Assembly: GCA_016875645.1 (NCBI GenBank)
Contig: VGPE01000024.1
Span: forward strand, 1 to 19,326
Direction: 5' to 3'
DNA from: Chloroflexota bacterium
GTDB taxonomy: Bacteria > Chloroflexota > Limnocylindria > Limnocylindrales > CSP1-4
Length of the DNA: 19,326 nt
The position numbers and the translations under genes are program-made. Shown piece after piece: positions 1 through 6,930 of the stretch. Under the pieces are notes generated by a model. It saw only the letters and a list, made by a program, of their open reading frames with translations. It was not told the origin of the DNA and did no database searches. Every line of letters begins with the position of its first letter. Within the stretch, counting starts at the first letter, position 1.

Positions 1-27
1 TTCGAGAAGTACCGGGTCCGGGAGTAG
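1..27 (+). CDS. C-terminal end of an upstream gene (partial)
   Basis: Eight sense codons (FEKYRVRE) run into a TAG stop. The purine-rich stretch CGGGAG over the last codons also serves as the ribosome binding site of the next gene, whose ATG lies 5 nt after the stop. The spacing suggests translational coupling in one operon. Because the next gene is an amino-acid ABC ATPase, the missing gene is probably a permease of the same transporter. That identity is inferred from context only; the eight residues carry no family signature. Confidence 0.45.
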   Translation, partial: FEKYRVRE

Positions 28-32
28 CCACC

Positions 33-911
33 ATGACGACACTCGCGACGGGCACCGCCGCCCAGGCCCGCGCCGCCGGTCAGCCCTCGCCCGACGAGCC
101 GGTGGTGATCGTGGAGGGCCTCCACAAGAGCTACGGCGCGCTGCACGTTCTCAAGGGCGTCAGCCTGACCGTGCGGCGGGGCGAGGTCGTGGTGCTCATC
201 GGGCCGTCCGGCTCGGGCAAGAGCACGTTCCTGCGCTGCCTCAACCGGCTGATCGACCCCGAGCAGGGCCGGATCGTCGTGGCCGGCTACGAGATGACGA
301 GCCCGAAGACCAACCTGCCCCGGGCGCGGCGGCACATCGGCCTGGTGTCCCAGCACTTCAACCTGTACCCCCACATGACCGCTGCCCAGAACGTGATGGA
401 GGGCCCGGTCACGGTGCTGCGGACGCCGCGCGAGGAGGCGCGGCGGCGGGCGGTGGAACTGCTCGGGCGGGTCGGCCTCGCCGACAAGGTGGACATCCAT
501 CCGCGCCAGCTCTCGGGCGGCCAGCAGCAGCGGGTGGCGATCGCGCGGGCCCTCGCGATGGACCCCGCGGTGATGCTGTTCGACGAGCCGACCAGCGCTC
601 TCGATCCCGAGCTCACGGGCGAGGTGCTCGACGTCATGAAGAGCCTCGCCGACGCGGGCATGACGATGCTCATCGTCAGCCACGAGATGCACTTCGCGTT
701 CCGGGTGGCCAACCGGGTGGTGATGTTCGACGAGGGCGTGATCATCGAGGAGGGGCCGCCCGCCGAGATGTTCAGCCGTGCCCGGGAGGAGCGCACCCGG
801 CGGTTCCTGTCCCAGCTCCTCTCGTGGGAGGCCGAGGAGGGCGAACTGGTGGCGCACGACAGCGAGGGCGCGGCGGGTGCGGGAGGGGGAGGGGGCGAGG
901 GCGGAGGCTGA
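33..911 (+). CDS. Polar amino acid ABC transporter ATP-binding protein (GlnQ/HisP type)
   Basis: This is the cytoplasmic ATPase that powers a polar-amino-acid-type importer. All nucleotide-binding motifs are intact in the 292 aa: Walker A GPSGSGKST at 57-65, Q-loop Gln107 (SQHFNLYPH), signature LSGGQQQR at 160-167, Walker B VMLFDEPTSALD with Asp184-Glu185, and switch His217. The first 22 residues are an Ala-rich extension before the domain starts at VVIVEGLHKSYG. The last 25 or so residues are acidic and then Gly-rich (AGAGGGGGEGGG), which is unusual and probably disordered. The ATG has a CGGGAG ribosome binding site 8 nt upstream. No partner permease or binding protein is in the window, so they must lie to the left. 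It closely resembles the EhuA-like ATPase at 7577 but has the usual DEPTSALD, where that one has DEVTSALD. The substrate is unknown. Confidence 0.93.
   Translation: MTTLATGTAAQARAAGQPSPDEPVVIVEGLHKSYGALHVLKGVSLTVRRGEVVVLIGPSGSGKSTFLRCLNRLIDPEQGRIVVAGYEMTSPKTNLPRARRHIGLVSQHFNLYPHMTAAQNVMEGPVTVLRTPREEARRRAVELLGRVGLADKVDIHPRQLSGGQQQRVAIARALAMDPAVMLFDEPTSALDPELTGEVLDVMKSLADAGMTMLIVSHEMHFAFRVANRVVMFDEGVIIEEGPPAEMFSRAREERTRRFLSQLLSWEAEEGELVAHDSEGAAGAGGGGGEGGG
875..901 (+). other. G-quadruplex-type G-run cluster
   Basis: Five runs of at least three G fall within 27 nt (875-877, 881-883, 885-889, 891-895, 899-901), separated by loops of 1 to 3 nt. This satisfies the usual four-run quadruplex pattern. 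The tract encodes the Gly-rich tail of the ATPase and sits 36 nt before the stop codon of the convergent aldolase gene. It could fold in mRNA or in the coding strand. Formation and function are untested. Confidence 0.4.
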
Positions 912-936
912 TCCGCGCCCCCGCGAGCGCGCCAGC

Positions 937-1890
937 TCAGCCCGCGACCAGCAGCTCCGGGTACTTCGCCTCGATCATCGCGCGGAGTTGGCGCACATCC
1001 GCCGCGTCGCCCGCGATGTACGGCGGCCGCACGGCGAGCGGCATGTCCGGGAACAGGCCCGCCGCGAGTGACAACTTGGCCTGTGCGGACCACGAGGTGA
1101 TGTGCGGCTGCAACTCCGCCCAGTCCGCTGTGAAGCGCTCCGACATGACGCGCTTCCGGATCGCCTCGGCGTAGTCACCGCGGACCACGTCGTCCCACAG
1201 GGAGACCGTCCAGGCCGGCGACACGTTCGCCATCGCGCTGTAGATGCCGGGTGAGCCGAGAAGGTAGGCCGGCATGATCCGGCCGTCCAGCACGAAGTGG
1301 TGCATCGAGGGGGCATCCGCCACGGCGTCCACCAATTCCTGCTCGTCGCCCTGGAGCTTGGTGCCGACGAGGTTCGGAGCGACCTCCAGCAGCGACGCGT
1401 AGTCGCGCCCGGTCAGCACGCGGCCGCCGAAACGCGTGTTGTAGTGGATGAGCGCGACCTCGGGGAACGCCGACGCGAACTCCCCGAAGAACCGCCGCAA
1501 CTCCCGGTCGCCCAGCGGCAGCCAGAACGGCTGCACGATCTGGAACGCAACGATGCCCGCGTCGCGCGCGATCTGCCCGCGCTCGAACGCGCCCTCCTGC
1601 GTCAGCCAGCTGACGCCGACCTGGGACGGGGTGCCGGCGGCTTCCACCGCGTCCGCGAAGGCCCGCACGACGGGCCCGAACTGGGCTACCTCAATCGCGT
1701 GGAACTCGCCGTCCGTGCCCGTGGCATAGACGCCATGGACCCCGGCAGCGACGTACCGTGCCACCAGCTCGCGCAGCGCACCGGCGTCCACACGGCCGTC
1801 CGACCCGTCGCCCTGCCACGGGATGACCAGGGGCGCCCAGACACCGCGCAGGTGCCGGTCGCGGAACGCCGCGGCGGGCCCGGGACTCAT
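937..1890 (-). CDS. Dihydrodipicolinate synthase-family (DapA-fold) aldolase/lyase
   Basis: This 317-aa TIM-barrel protein belongs to the class I, Schiff-base DHDPS/N-acetylneuraminate lyase family. Lys178 in GTKLQ is the predicted Schiff-base lysine. Tyr150 of the YN motif lies 28 residues before it, the same spacing as Tyr133/Lys161 of E. coli DapA. The GTTGE loop reads GTDGE (59-62): the first Thr is kept and the second is Asp. The position of DapA Tyr107 falls in QPFWLP, and the Arg138 region reads YNTRFGG, so aspartate-semialdehyde recognition does not look conserved. A pyruvate- or 2-keto-acid-dependent aldolase, hydratase or deaminase is therefore more likely than lysine biosynthesis. 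The ATG start overlaps the stop of the preceding racemase-like gene by 4 nt (ATGA), and the longer open frame upstream only shadows that gene. It is the last gene of the minus-strand operon. Confidence 0.88.
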   Translation of the reverse strand: MSPGPAAAFRDRHLRGVWAPLVIPWQGDGSDGRVDAGALRELVARYVAAGVHGVYATGTDGEFHAIEVAQFGPVVRAFADAVEAAGTPSQVGVSWLTQEGAFERGQIARDAGIVAFQIVQPFWLPLGDRELRRFFGEFASAFPEVALIHYNTRFGGRVLTGRDYASLLEVAPNLVGTKLQGDEQELVDAVADAPSMHHFVLDGRIMPAYLLGSPGIYSAMANVSPAWTVSLWDDVVRGDYAEAIRKRVMSERFTADWAELQPHITSWSAQAKLSLAAGLFPDMPLAVRPPYIAGDAADVRQLRAMIEAKYPELLVAG

Positions 1891-2618
1891 GCGACGGTCG
1901 GGGCGGTCGCCCGGAACAGGCGCTGTGGGAGATCCGGCAGGGTCGCGCCGGCCGCCCGGAGCGCGCCCCACATGGTCACCTGGTTGGCCGACAACACCGG
2001 GATCCCGTAGCGCGCCTCCAACGCGGGCAGAGCGTCGAACGTCCGCAGGTTCGTGCAGGACAGGAAGAGCGCCTCGGCCTCCGGATGGTGGGCCGCCTCC
2101 GCGAGGCTGCGGACCTCGTCCTCGGCAACATCCGCGATGCCACCCGTCAGCTCGAGGTTGGCCAGGGAGACTGGCTCGAAGCCGGCCGCCCGGACGAAGT
2201 CGGCAAGCAGGACGCCCAGCGCCGAGACGTACGGCGTCCCGAGGGCGACTCGCCGCACGCCCAGGGCGCGCAGTGCCTCGAGAAGCGCGCCACTTGTCGT
2301 CACGGCCCAGGCTCCGGGGCTCGCCTCCTGAATGGCAGCCCGCAGGGCGGCCTCGTGGTGCAGGCCGTCCACGAAGCTGCCGGACGTGCAGGCGTAGGCG
2401 ATCGCCTCGGGCTTGATCTCGAACAGGGTCTTCGCCGCGTCTGCGGCCTCGCCCGTCTCCGAGACGGCTCGGGCAAGCTCCACGCCGACCGGACCGGAGT
2501 GCGGCGGCGTGCGGGTGATGTGCAGCGAGACATCGTCGGGCGCCCACTGCCAGTACTCGCGGTCAAGCGCGAAATCGAAGGGCACGATCACGCCGATCCG
2601 GCGCTCCGAAGCGTCCAT
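1887..2618 (-). CDS. EutA-like / maleate isomerase-like Asp/Glu racemase-superfamily protein (copy 1)
   Basis: This 243-aa cytoplasmic enzyme belongs to the two-cysteine Asp/Glu racemase superfamily, the branch with maleate cis-trans isomerase, arylmalonate decarboxylase and ectoine-utilisation EutA. Both catalytic cysteines are visible: Cys77 in YACTSGSF and Cys188 in FLSCTN. The N-terminal IGVIVPFDF and the C-terminal NQVTMWGALRAAG also fit the family. It is clearly paralogous to the gene at 8424, sharing HITRT, YACTSGSF, FLSCT and QVTMWGA(L/F)RAAG in the same order. It starts only 2 nt after the stop of the phosphotriesterase-like gene and overlaps the aldolase gene by 4 nt, so all belong to one operon. 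The reaction could be racemisation, cis-trans isomerisation or decarboxylation of a small dicarboxylate or amino acid; the sequence does not decide between them. Confidence 0.87.
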   Translation of the reverse strand: MDASERRIGVIVPFDFALDREYWQWAPDDVSLHITRTPPHSGPVGVELARAVSETGEAADAAKTLFEIKPEAIAYACTSGSFVDGLHHEAALRAAIQEASPGAWAVTTSGALLEALRALGVRRVALGTPYVSALGVLLADFVRAAGFEPVSLANLELTGGIADVAEDEVRSLAEAAHHPEAEALFLSCTNLRTFDALPALEARYGIPVLSANQVTMWGALRAAGATLPDLPQRLFRATAPTVA

Positions 2619-2620
2619 CG

Positions 2621-3700
2621 TCAGACTCCCGGCCGCAGGGTAAGGATCCGCGCCGGCGTGCCGGACAGCATCGCCTCGACCGCGTCCACGGGCACGCCCG
2701 CATGGAGGAGCCTCGGGACAATGTTGGCTGGTACGTGAGCGTAGCCCTGGCCGCCGTACCTGGTGAGCTCGTGCTTGAGGCAGATGTCCTGCGCGAGGGT
2801 GATGTGGTCGCCGAGGCCGGCGTCGAGCAGGCGCGCGATCATCTCGATCCGCTGGGTGTCCGACGGGTGCTGCTTGCGCCGGCCCTCGTAGTAGATCTCC
2901 CGGCCGAACGTGTCGAAGCCGAAGATGGCGCCGGTGGCCGCAATCCGCCGGAACGCCCTGATGTCGTCCCGGAAGCGCTCCTCGAGGTGGCTGACGACCA
3001 CCTTGTCCATGAGCGCCCCCGATCGCTCGAGCACGCCGACGATCTCGAACACCGATTCCTTCGAGCCCGGCGCGCTGTGGACGACCATCCCTGCGCCCGT
3101 CGCGACCTGCGCCCGAGCCGACGCCCGCAGCACCTTGCGCTCCGCGCGGTGCATCGGGTACGTGCCCACGCCGATCTCGCCGATCACGCCGGCCCGGACC
3201 CCAGTGCCCGAGACGCCGACCGTGATCTCTTCGATCATCTCGTCGCTGAGCGACTGCTCGCTGCGGTCCTCGAGGTTGCGCGGATGCGTGATCTGGATGT
3301 AGTAGCCGCAGCCGGCGATGACCTGGACCCCGGAGCGGCGGGAGATGATCTCCAGGGCCCGGACGTCACGGTCGATGCCGTGCGAGGTCACCTCCACGAT
3401 CGTCCGGCCACCCGCCGCCAGGTACTCCCCGGATTCGCGGATCGCGTTCTCGACGTCGTCGACGACCAGGTTGTCGCGGACGGCGAAGGCGTGGCGCTTG
3501 ACTCGCGTGAGCGTCTCGAGGCTCACCTTCGCGGTGGCGAGGTCAGGCGCGGTGTCGGGGATCCAGTACTTGGCCAGCGAGCAGATCAGGTGCTCGTGGA
3601 TCAGCGTCCAGCCGAGGTCACCAGGCGCGATGTCGCCGGTGACCGTGCGAATCGAGCCCGTGTCCGGGCGCCCGGCGGGCGCCCCGCGCGCTGCGCTCAT
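2621..3700 (-). CDS. Phosphotriesterase-homology family metal-dependent hydrolase
   Basis: This 359-aa protein belongs to the amidohydrolase superfamily, phosphotriesterase/PHP branch. The binuclear metal site can be followed along the chain: His35 and His37 in LIHEHL, Glu175 in GEIGVG, His208 in VVHSAPG, His238 in VSHLEE and Asp305 in LAQD. As in E. coli PHP, the bridging residue is Glu rather than the carboxylated Lys of true phosphotriesterases. Natural substrates of this branch are mostly lactones, cyclic amides or N-acyl compounds, not phosphotriesters. The ATG overlaps the aminotransferase stop by 4 nt, and AGAGGGGAA lies about 6 nt upstream of it. Its place between an aminotransferase and a racemase-like protein argues for catabolic ring-opening or deacylation of a small metabolite. 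The exact reaction is unknown. Confidence 0.88.
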   Translation of the reverse strand: MSAARGAPAGRPDTGSIRTVTGDIAPGDLGWTLIHEHLICSLAKYWIPDTAPDLATAKVSLETLTRVKRHAFAVRDNLVVDDVENAIRESGEYLAAGGRTIVEVTSHGIDRDVRALEIISRRSGVQVIAGCGYYIQITHPRNLEDRSEQSLSDEMIEEITVGVSGTGVRAGVIGEIGVGTYPMHRAERKVLRASARAQVATGAGMVVHSAPGSKESVFEIVGVLERSGALMDKVVVSHLEERFRDDIRAFRRIAATGAIFGFDTFGREIYYEGRRKQHPSDTQRIEMIARLLDAGLGDHITLAQDICLKHELTRYGGQGYAHVPANIVPRLLHAGVPVDAVEAMLSGTPARILTLRPGV

Positions 3701-5073
3701 GCTCGCTTCCCCTCTGCTTCGCGGAAGGCCTCCAGCGCGCCGGCGAAGGCCTCAATGGTCCGGTCGGCGTCATCGATCGTATGAGCGGCCGAGAGCATCC
3801 AGTTGCCGCGGCCCGCGATCCGCACGCCGCGCCGCAGCAGGTGCGGGATGAACCGCCGCAGGGCGGGCACGTCCGACTGGATTGCGCCCCGATGGTCGAC
3901 GATCTCGGTCAGCGACGTGAACGAGGTGTTGAACACCATCGGCAGGCCCTGGACCAGCACGTCCAGGCCGGACATCCGCGCCGCCTCGGCCAGGCCGTCG
4001 CGCAGGCGCGTCCCGACTCGCTCCATCGTCCCGTAGACGTCCCACGCCGGGTCGGTGAGGATGCGCAGCGTGGCCACGCAGGCGGCCATCCCGGGCGGGT
4101 ACGAGTTGAACGTGCCCGCGTGCATCACCTTGCCCGTACCGATCTCGGCGAACAGGTCGGCGCGGCCGGCGACGCCCGCCACGGGCATGCCGGACGCCAC
4201 CGCCTTGCCGAACACGCAGAGGTCCGGCGTCACACCGAGGCGCCCCTGGGCGCCGCCCTGACCGACGCGGAACCCGGTGATGATCTCGTCGAAGATCAGC
4301 ACCACCCCGAACCGGGTGCACAGGTCGCGCACCGCCTGGAGGTAGCCCGGGCGGGGCGGGATGACCCCGCTGTTGCCCATGATCGGCTCCATAATCACGG
4401 CCGCGATCTCATCCCGATGGGCGGCCAGCACGGACTCCACGAGATCGGGGTCGTTCCACTGGGTGACGATCAGGTCGCGCCCGACCGCGAGCTCGATGCC
4501 CTGCGATTCGGGGACCGGCTCGATCGATCCGTCGGGGCGAGCAGTCGACGGCGTGCCCACGTTCCACAGCACCGAGTCCGCCCAGCCGTCGTAGTGGCCC
4601 TGGAAGATCAGCACCTTCTGGCGGCCCGTGGCCGCTCGAGCGATCCGCAGTGCCGCCTGTACGGCCTCGGTGCCGGTCATGTTGAACCGGACGTTCTCGG
4701 CGCAGGGCAGGATCTCCACGATCCGTTCCGCGGCCTCGATCTCGAGGTCCGTCTGGGCCGCATAGAGCAGGCCGCGGTCCAGCTGCGCCTTGACGGCCTC
4801 CACCACGGGCCGGGGCGAATGGCCGAGGAGCATCGGGCCGTTGGCGAGGACGTAGTCGATGTACTGGTTGCCGTCCACGTCCCACAAGCGGGAACCCTCG
4901 CCCCGATCGATGAACAGGGGAAACGGCTGCTCGTACAGCCGGATGTTCGTGTGGACGCCGCCCGGCGTGACCCGCTTGGCACGCTCCAGCCGCTGGCGCG
5001 ATCCGTCCCAGCTCATGTCCGCCGGCACCGTCGTCGCGGCATCGTGAGCGACCGCGTGCGCCTCCGTCGACAT
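3697..5073 (-). CDS. Class III PLP aminotransferase / glutamate-1-semialdehyde aminomutase-like
   Basis: This 458-aa fold-type I PLP enzyme has the layout of glutamate-1-semialdehyde 2,1-aminomutase and related omega-aminotransferases. Visible motifs are LWDVDGNQYIDYVLANGP near the N-terminus, FNMTGTEAVQAALRIAR (phosphate-binding turn), GHYDGW, IMEPIMGNSGVIPP, FDEIITGFR (the Asp that contacts the pyridine nitrogen) and CVFGKAVASGMP, where Lys290 is the Schiff-base lysine. An in-frame ATG at 5082 would add three residues, but the GGAGGG site at 5083-5088 directly abuts that codon and lies 9 nt from the ATG at 5073, which I therefore prefer. It is the first gene of the minus-strand operon. Since hemL normally sits with tetrapyrrole genes and none occur here, a catabolic amino-group transfer or mutase role is more likely. 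In ectoine breakdown a class III transaminase (DoeD) does a comparable job. Confidence 0.88.
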   Translation of the reverse strand: MSTEAHAVAHDAATTVPADMSWDGSRQRLERAKRVTPGGVHTNIRLYEQPFPLFIDRGEGSRLWDVDGNQYIDYVLANGPMLLGHSPRPVVEAVKAQLDRGLLYAAQTDLEIEAAERIVEILPCAENVRFNMTGTEAVQAALRIARAATGRQKVLIFQGHYDGWADSVLWNVGTPSTARPDGSIEPVPESQGIELAVGRDLIVTQWNDPDLVESVLAAHRDEIAAVIMEPIMGNSGVIPPRPGYLQAVRDLCTRFGVVLIFDEIITGFRVGQGGAQGRLGVTPDLCVFGKAVASGMPVAGVAGRADLFAEIGTGKVMHAGTFNSYPPGMAACVATLRILTDPAWDVYGTMERVGTRLRDGLAEAARMSGLDVLVQGLPMVFNTSFTSLTEIVDHRGAIQSDVPALRRFIPHLLRRGVRIAGRGNWMLSAAHTIDDADRTIEAFAGALEAFREAEGKRA

Positions 5074-5082
5074 CCGAACCAT

Positions 5083-5088
5083 CCCTCC
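5083..5088 (-). promoter_or_regulatory. Ribosome binding site deciding the aminotransferase start
   Basis: GGAGGG on the minus strand lies 9 nt from the ATG at 5073 and 0 nt from the upstream ATG at 5082. This favours the shorter protein. Confidence 0.6.
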
Positions 5089-5230
5089 GGGCCTCAGCCT
5101 CCGCGCGGAGACGCCGGCACAGATCTTACGGGCCGATCGGATGGGCCGGACCGCCGTGGTACGACGCTCGAATCAAGGGCCACGAGGCCGGCGCAAACAT
5201 CTATGCTCGCGCTGCGAATTTGCACCGTCG
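5089..5230. promoter_or_regulatory. Divergent promoter region between the catabolic and uptake operons
   Basis: About 170 nt separate the start of the minus-strand aminotransferase operon from the binding-protein gene, so promoters for both must lie here. The segment is less GC-rich towards its right end. TATGCT at 5202-5207 could be a -10 element for the plus-strand operon, but I see no convincing -35 at the proper distance. I found no strong palindrome that would mark an operator. A shared regulator is plausible from the divergent arrangement alone. Confidence 0.35.
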
Positions 5231-5240
5231 GAGGAAAGGA
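5231..5240 (+). promoter_or_regulatory. Ribosome binding site of the binding-protein gene
   Basis: GAGGAAAGGA lies 7 nt before the ATG at 5248. It picks this start out of a much longer open frame and fits strong translation of an abundant binding protein. Confidence 0.7.
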
Positions 5241-5247
5241 GTTTCCA

Positions 5248-6180
5248 ATGGTCGACCGGACATCCCGGGGGTCTCTGTCACGGCGGGGCCTCGTGATGGG
5301 CACGCTGCTGTTCGTGGGGTCGGTGTTCCTGGCGGCCTGTCAGAGCTCGGCTCCGGCCGGCAGCGGCGCGGCATCGGGGCCGCCGGCCAACGAGACCACC
5401 TTCGCGCGCATCAAGCGCGAAAAGGTGGTCACGATCGGGTTCATCAACGAGCCGCCCTACAACTTCGCAACGTCCGAGAAGCTCACCGGCGGCTATCCGG
5501 AGGCGCTCCGCGCGTTCTTCGCGACCGTCGATCCGGAGATCAAGATCAACGGCGTCCTGACCGAGTTCTCGGCGCTGATCCCCGGGCTCGTGGCCAAGCG
5601 CTTCGACGTCAATGGGGGCGGGATGAACATCCGCCCGGCGCGCTGTGAGCAGATCGCGTTCTCCAACCCGGAGGTCAACGCCCTGACCGTGTTCGTGGTC
5701 AAGAAGGGCAATCCCAAGGGGCTGACCAGCTACAAGTCCTTCGCCGGCAGCGACGCGAAGTACGGCGCCGTCACGGCGTCGATCGAGGTCGAGCTCGCGG
5801 ACGTGGCCGGGATCCCCAAGGACCGCCAGGTCCTGTTCCCCGACCTTCCGTCCATGCTGGCGGGGCTCCAGGCCGGTCGCGTCGACGCATTTGCCCTCAC
5901 TTCGCTGTCCGCAACGGACATCGTCGGGAAGTCGGGCGACGCCAACCTCGAGATCGTGGCGCTCTCGGAGATCCCCAAGGACTCGAGCGGCAACGATGCC
6001 GTTGGGTACGTCGCGATCGGCTTCCGAAAGGAGGACGGCGACCTCAAGGATGCCTACAACGCGTGGCAGGCGAAGGCCAAGGCAAGCGGCGAGCTGCTCA
6101 AGATCATGGAGCCGTTCGGCTTCCAGGCACGCGACATCGCCCCCGCCGACAAGACGGCCGACCAGCTCTGCAAGGCCTGA
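5248..6180 (+). CDS. ehuB: EhuB-like extracellular solute-binding lipoprotein (family 3)
   Basis: This 310-aa substrate-binding protein of an amino-acid-type ABC importer resembles the ectoine/hydroxyectoine binder EhuB. Residues 1-31 form a lipoprotein signal ending in the lipobox LAAC (Cys31). SRRGLVM at 11-17 resembles a twin-arginine motif, so Tat export is possible. The mature part shows GFINEPPYNFA (64-74), LTGGYPEALRAF, GVLTEFSALIPGLVAKRFD (102-120) and GGGMNIRPARC (123-133), stretches I recognise as EhuB-like. Numbered against EhuB from memory, Glu68, Tyr71, Phe107 and Arg132 match ligand contacts, while the third cage aromatic appears to be Asn127. GAGGAAAGGA at 5231-5240 precedes the ATG and fixes the start; the long frame to the left is antisense shadow. 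The genes downstream follow the order ehuCDA. The family is certain, but ectoine as substrate is not. Confidence 0.9.
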   Translation: MVDRTSRGSLSRRGLVMGTLLFVGSVFLAACQSSAPAGSGAASGPPANETTFARIKREKVVTIGFINEPPYNFATSEKLTGGYPEALRAFFATVDPEIKINGVLTEFSALIPGLVAKRFDVNGGGMNIRPARCEQIAFSNPEVNALTVFVVKKGNPKGLTSYKSFAGSDAKYGAVTASIEVELADVAGIPKDRQVLFPDLPSMLAGLQAGRVDAFALTSLSATDIVGKSGDANLEIVALSEIPKDSSGNDAVGYVAIGFRKEDGDLKDAYNAWQAKAKASGELLKIMEPFGFQARDIAPADKTADQLCKA

Positions 6181-6218
6181 GCGGAGCCACGGGTTCCCCG
6201 CAAGACAGAACGGCTGAC

Positions 6219-6254
6219 GAGCCGGTGACGCGGATCCGACCGCGTCGCCGGCTC
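6219..6254 (+). other. Intercistronic 15-bp RNA hairpin after the binding-protein gene
   Basis: Arms 6219-6233 (GAGCCGGTGACGCGG) and 6240-6254 (CCGCGTCGCCGGCTC) pair over all 15 positions, with one U-G wobble (226/247) and a 6-nt loop ATCCGA. It sits in the 87-nt gap between the binding-protein stop and the first permease. No T-run follows (GATCTCACGAC), so it does not look like a full intrinsic terminator. Such hairpins after binding-protein genes often protect the upstream message from 3' exonucleases or cause partial termination, giving more binding protein than permease. That role is inferred here. Confidence 0.72.
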
Positions 6255-6267
6255 GATCTCACGACAG

Positions 6268-6930
6268 ATGTCCAGCCCGCTTGACCTGCTCCCGCAGCTC
6301 CTTGCGGGAGCGGCGGTCACGGTCCAGCTGACCCTCCTCGGGGCCGTTGTCGCCGCCTTCTTCTCGCTCGTCGCCGGCCTCGCGCGGTTGTCATCGAACA
6401 GGGCCGTCCGGGCGATCGCCGCGGTCTACGTAGAGATCTTCCGCGGCACTTCGGCGATCGTGCAGATCTTCTTCTTCTTCTACGTGCTGCCGATCACCGG
6501 GCTGTCGCTGCCGGCTTTCCTGACGGGCGTCTTCGCGCTCGGCATCAACGTGGGTGCGTACGGATCAGAAGTGGTCCGTGCGGCCATCCTGAACGTGGAT
6601 CGCGGGCAGCGGGATGCCGCCGTCGCCCTCAACCTTACGCGCGCGGCCACCATGCGTTTGGTCATCCTGCCGCAGGCGCTGGTGGCGATGCTCCCGCCGT
6701 TCGGGAACCTGCTGATCGAGCTCCTGAAGGGCACGTCGCTCGTGTCGCTGATCACGATCACCGAGTTGACCTTCGCCGGGAAGCTCCTCCTCCGGGCCGA
6801 AGGTCGCCGAGACGAGATCTATGTGCTGGTGCTGCTGCTCTACTTCGTGATGGCCCTCCCGATCACGTGGTCAGTGCGCTGGGCAGAGCGCCGCCTGAGC
6901 CGCGGGCTGCACCTGGGGCGAACGGGATGA
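6268..6930 (+). CDS. ehuC: EhuC-like amino acid ABC transporter permease
   Basis: This 220-aa inner-membrane permease belongs to the polar amino acid (HisM/GlnP) family. Hydrophobic segments lie near residues 15-39, 63-77, 81-100, 135-165 and 184-203. The cytoplasmic EAA loop that docks on the ATPase is at about 111-136 (DRGQRDAAVALNL followed by MRLVILPQAL). EIFRGTSAIVQIFFFFYVLP (56-75) is close to what I recall of EhuC. Size fits the family. The ATG starts 13 nt after the intercistronic hairpin, and the end overlaps the next permease gene by 4 nt. It should pair with the permease at 6927 as a heterodimeric channel. Confidence 0.88.
   Translation: MSSPLDLLPQLLAGAAVTVQLTLLGAVVAAFFSLVAGLARLSSNRAVRAIAAVYVEIFRGTSAIVQIFFFFYVLPITGLSLPAFLTGVFALGINVGAYGSEVVRAAILNVDRGQRDAAVALNLTRAATMRLVILPQALVAMLPPFGNLLIELLKGTSLVSLITITELTFAGKLLLRAEGRRDEIYVLVLLLYFVMALPITWSVRWAERRLSRGLHLGRTG

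Noticed and set aside
1891..2547. N-terminal extension of the aldolase frame
   Set aside because: This stretch is the out-of-frame copy of the racemase-like gene. The 4-nt ATGA overlap and family length fix the aldolase start at 1890.
2621..3700. True organophosphate phosphotriesterase
   Set aside because: The bridging metal ligand is Glu (GEIG) rather than carboxylated Lys, which points to the PHP branch.
3697..5073. hemL for tetrapyrrole synthesis
   Set aside because: The fold and motifs are of that family, but no haem-pathway gene is nearby and the operon partners are catabolic enzymes.
3781..5247. Long plus-strand open frame upstream of and in frame with the binding-protein gene
   Set aside because: It runs antisense through the aminotransferase, has Arg/His/Asp-rich composition with no family motif, and the ribosome binding site and lipoprotein signal place the real start at 5248.
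6219..6254. Rho-independent terminator
   Set aside because: The stem is strong but no T-run follows, and the permease gene continues the operon 13 nt later.
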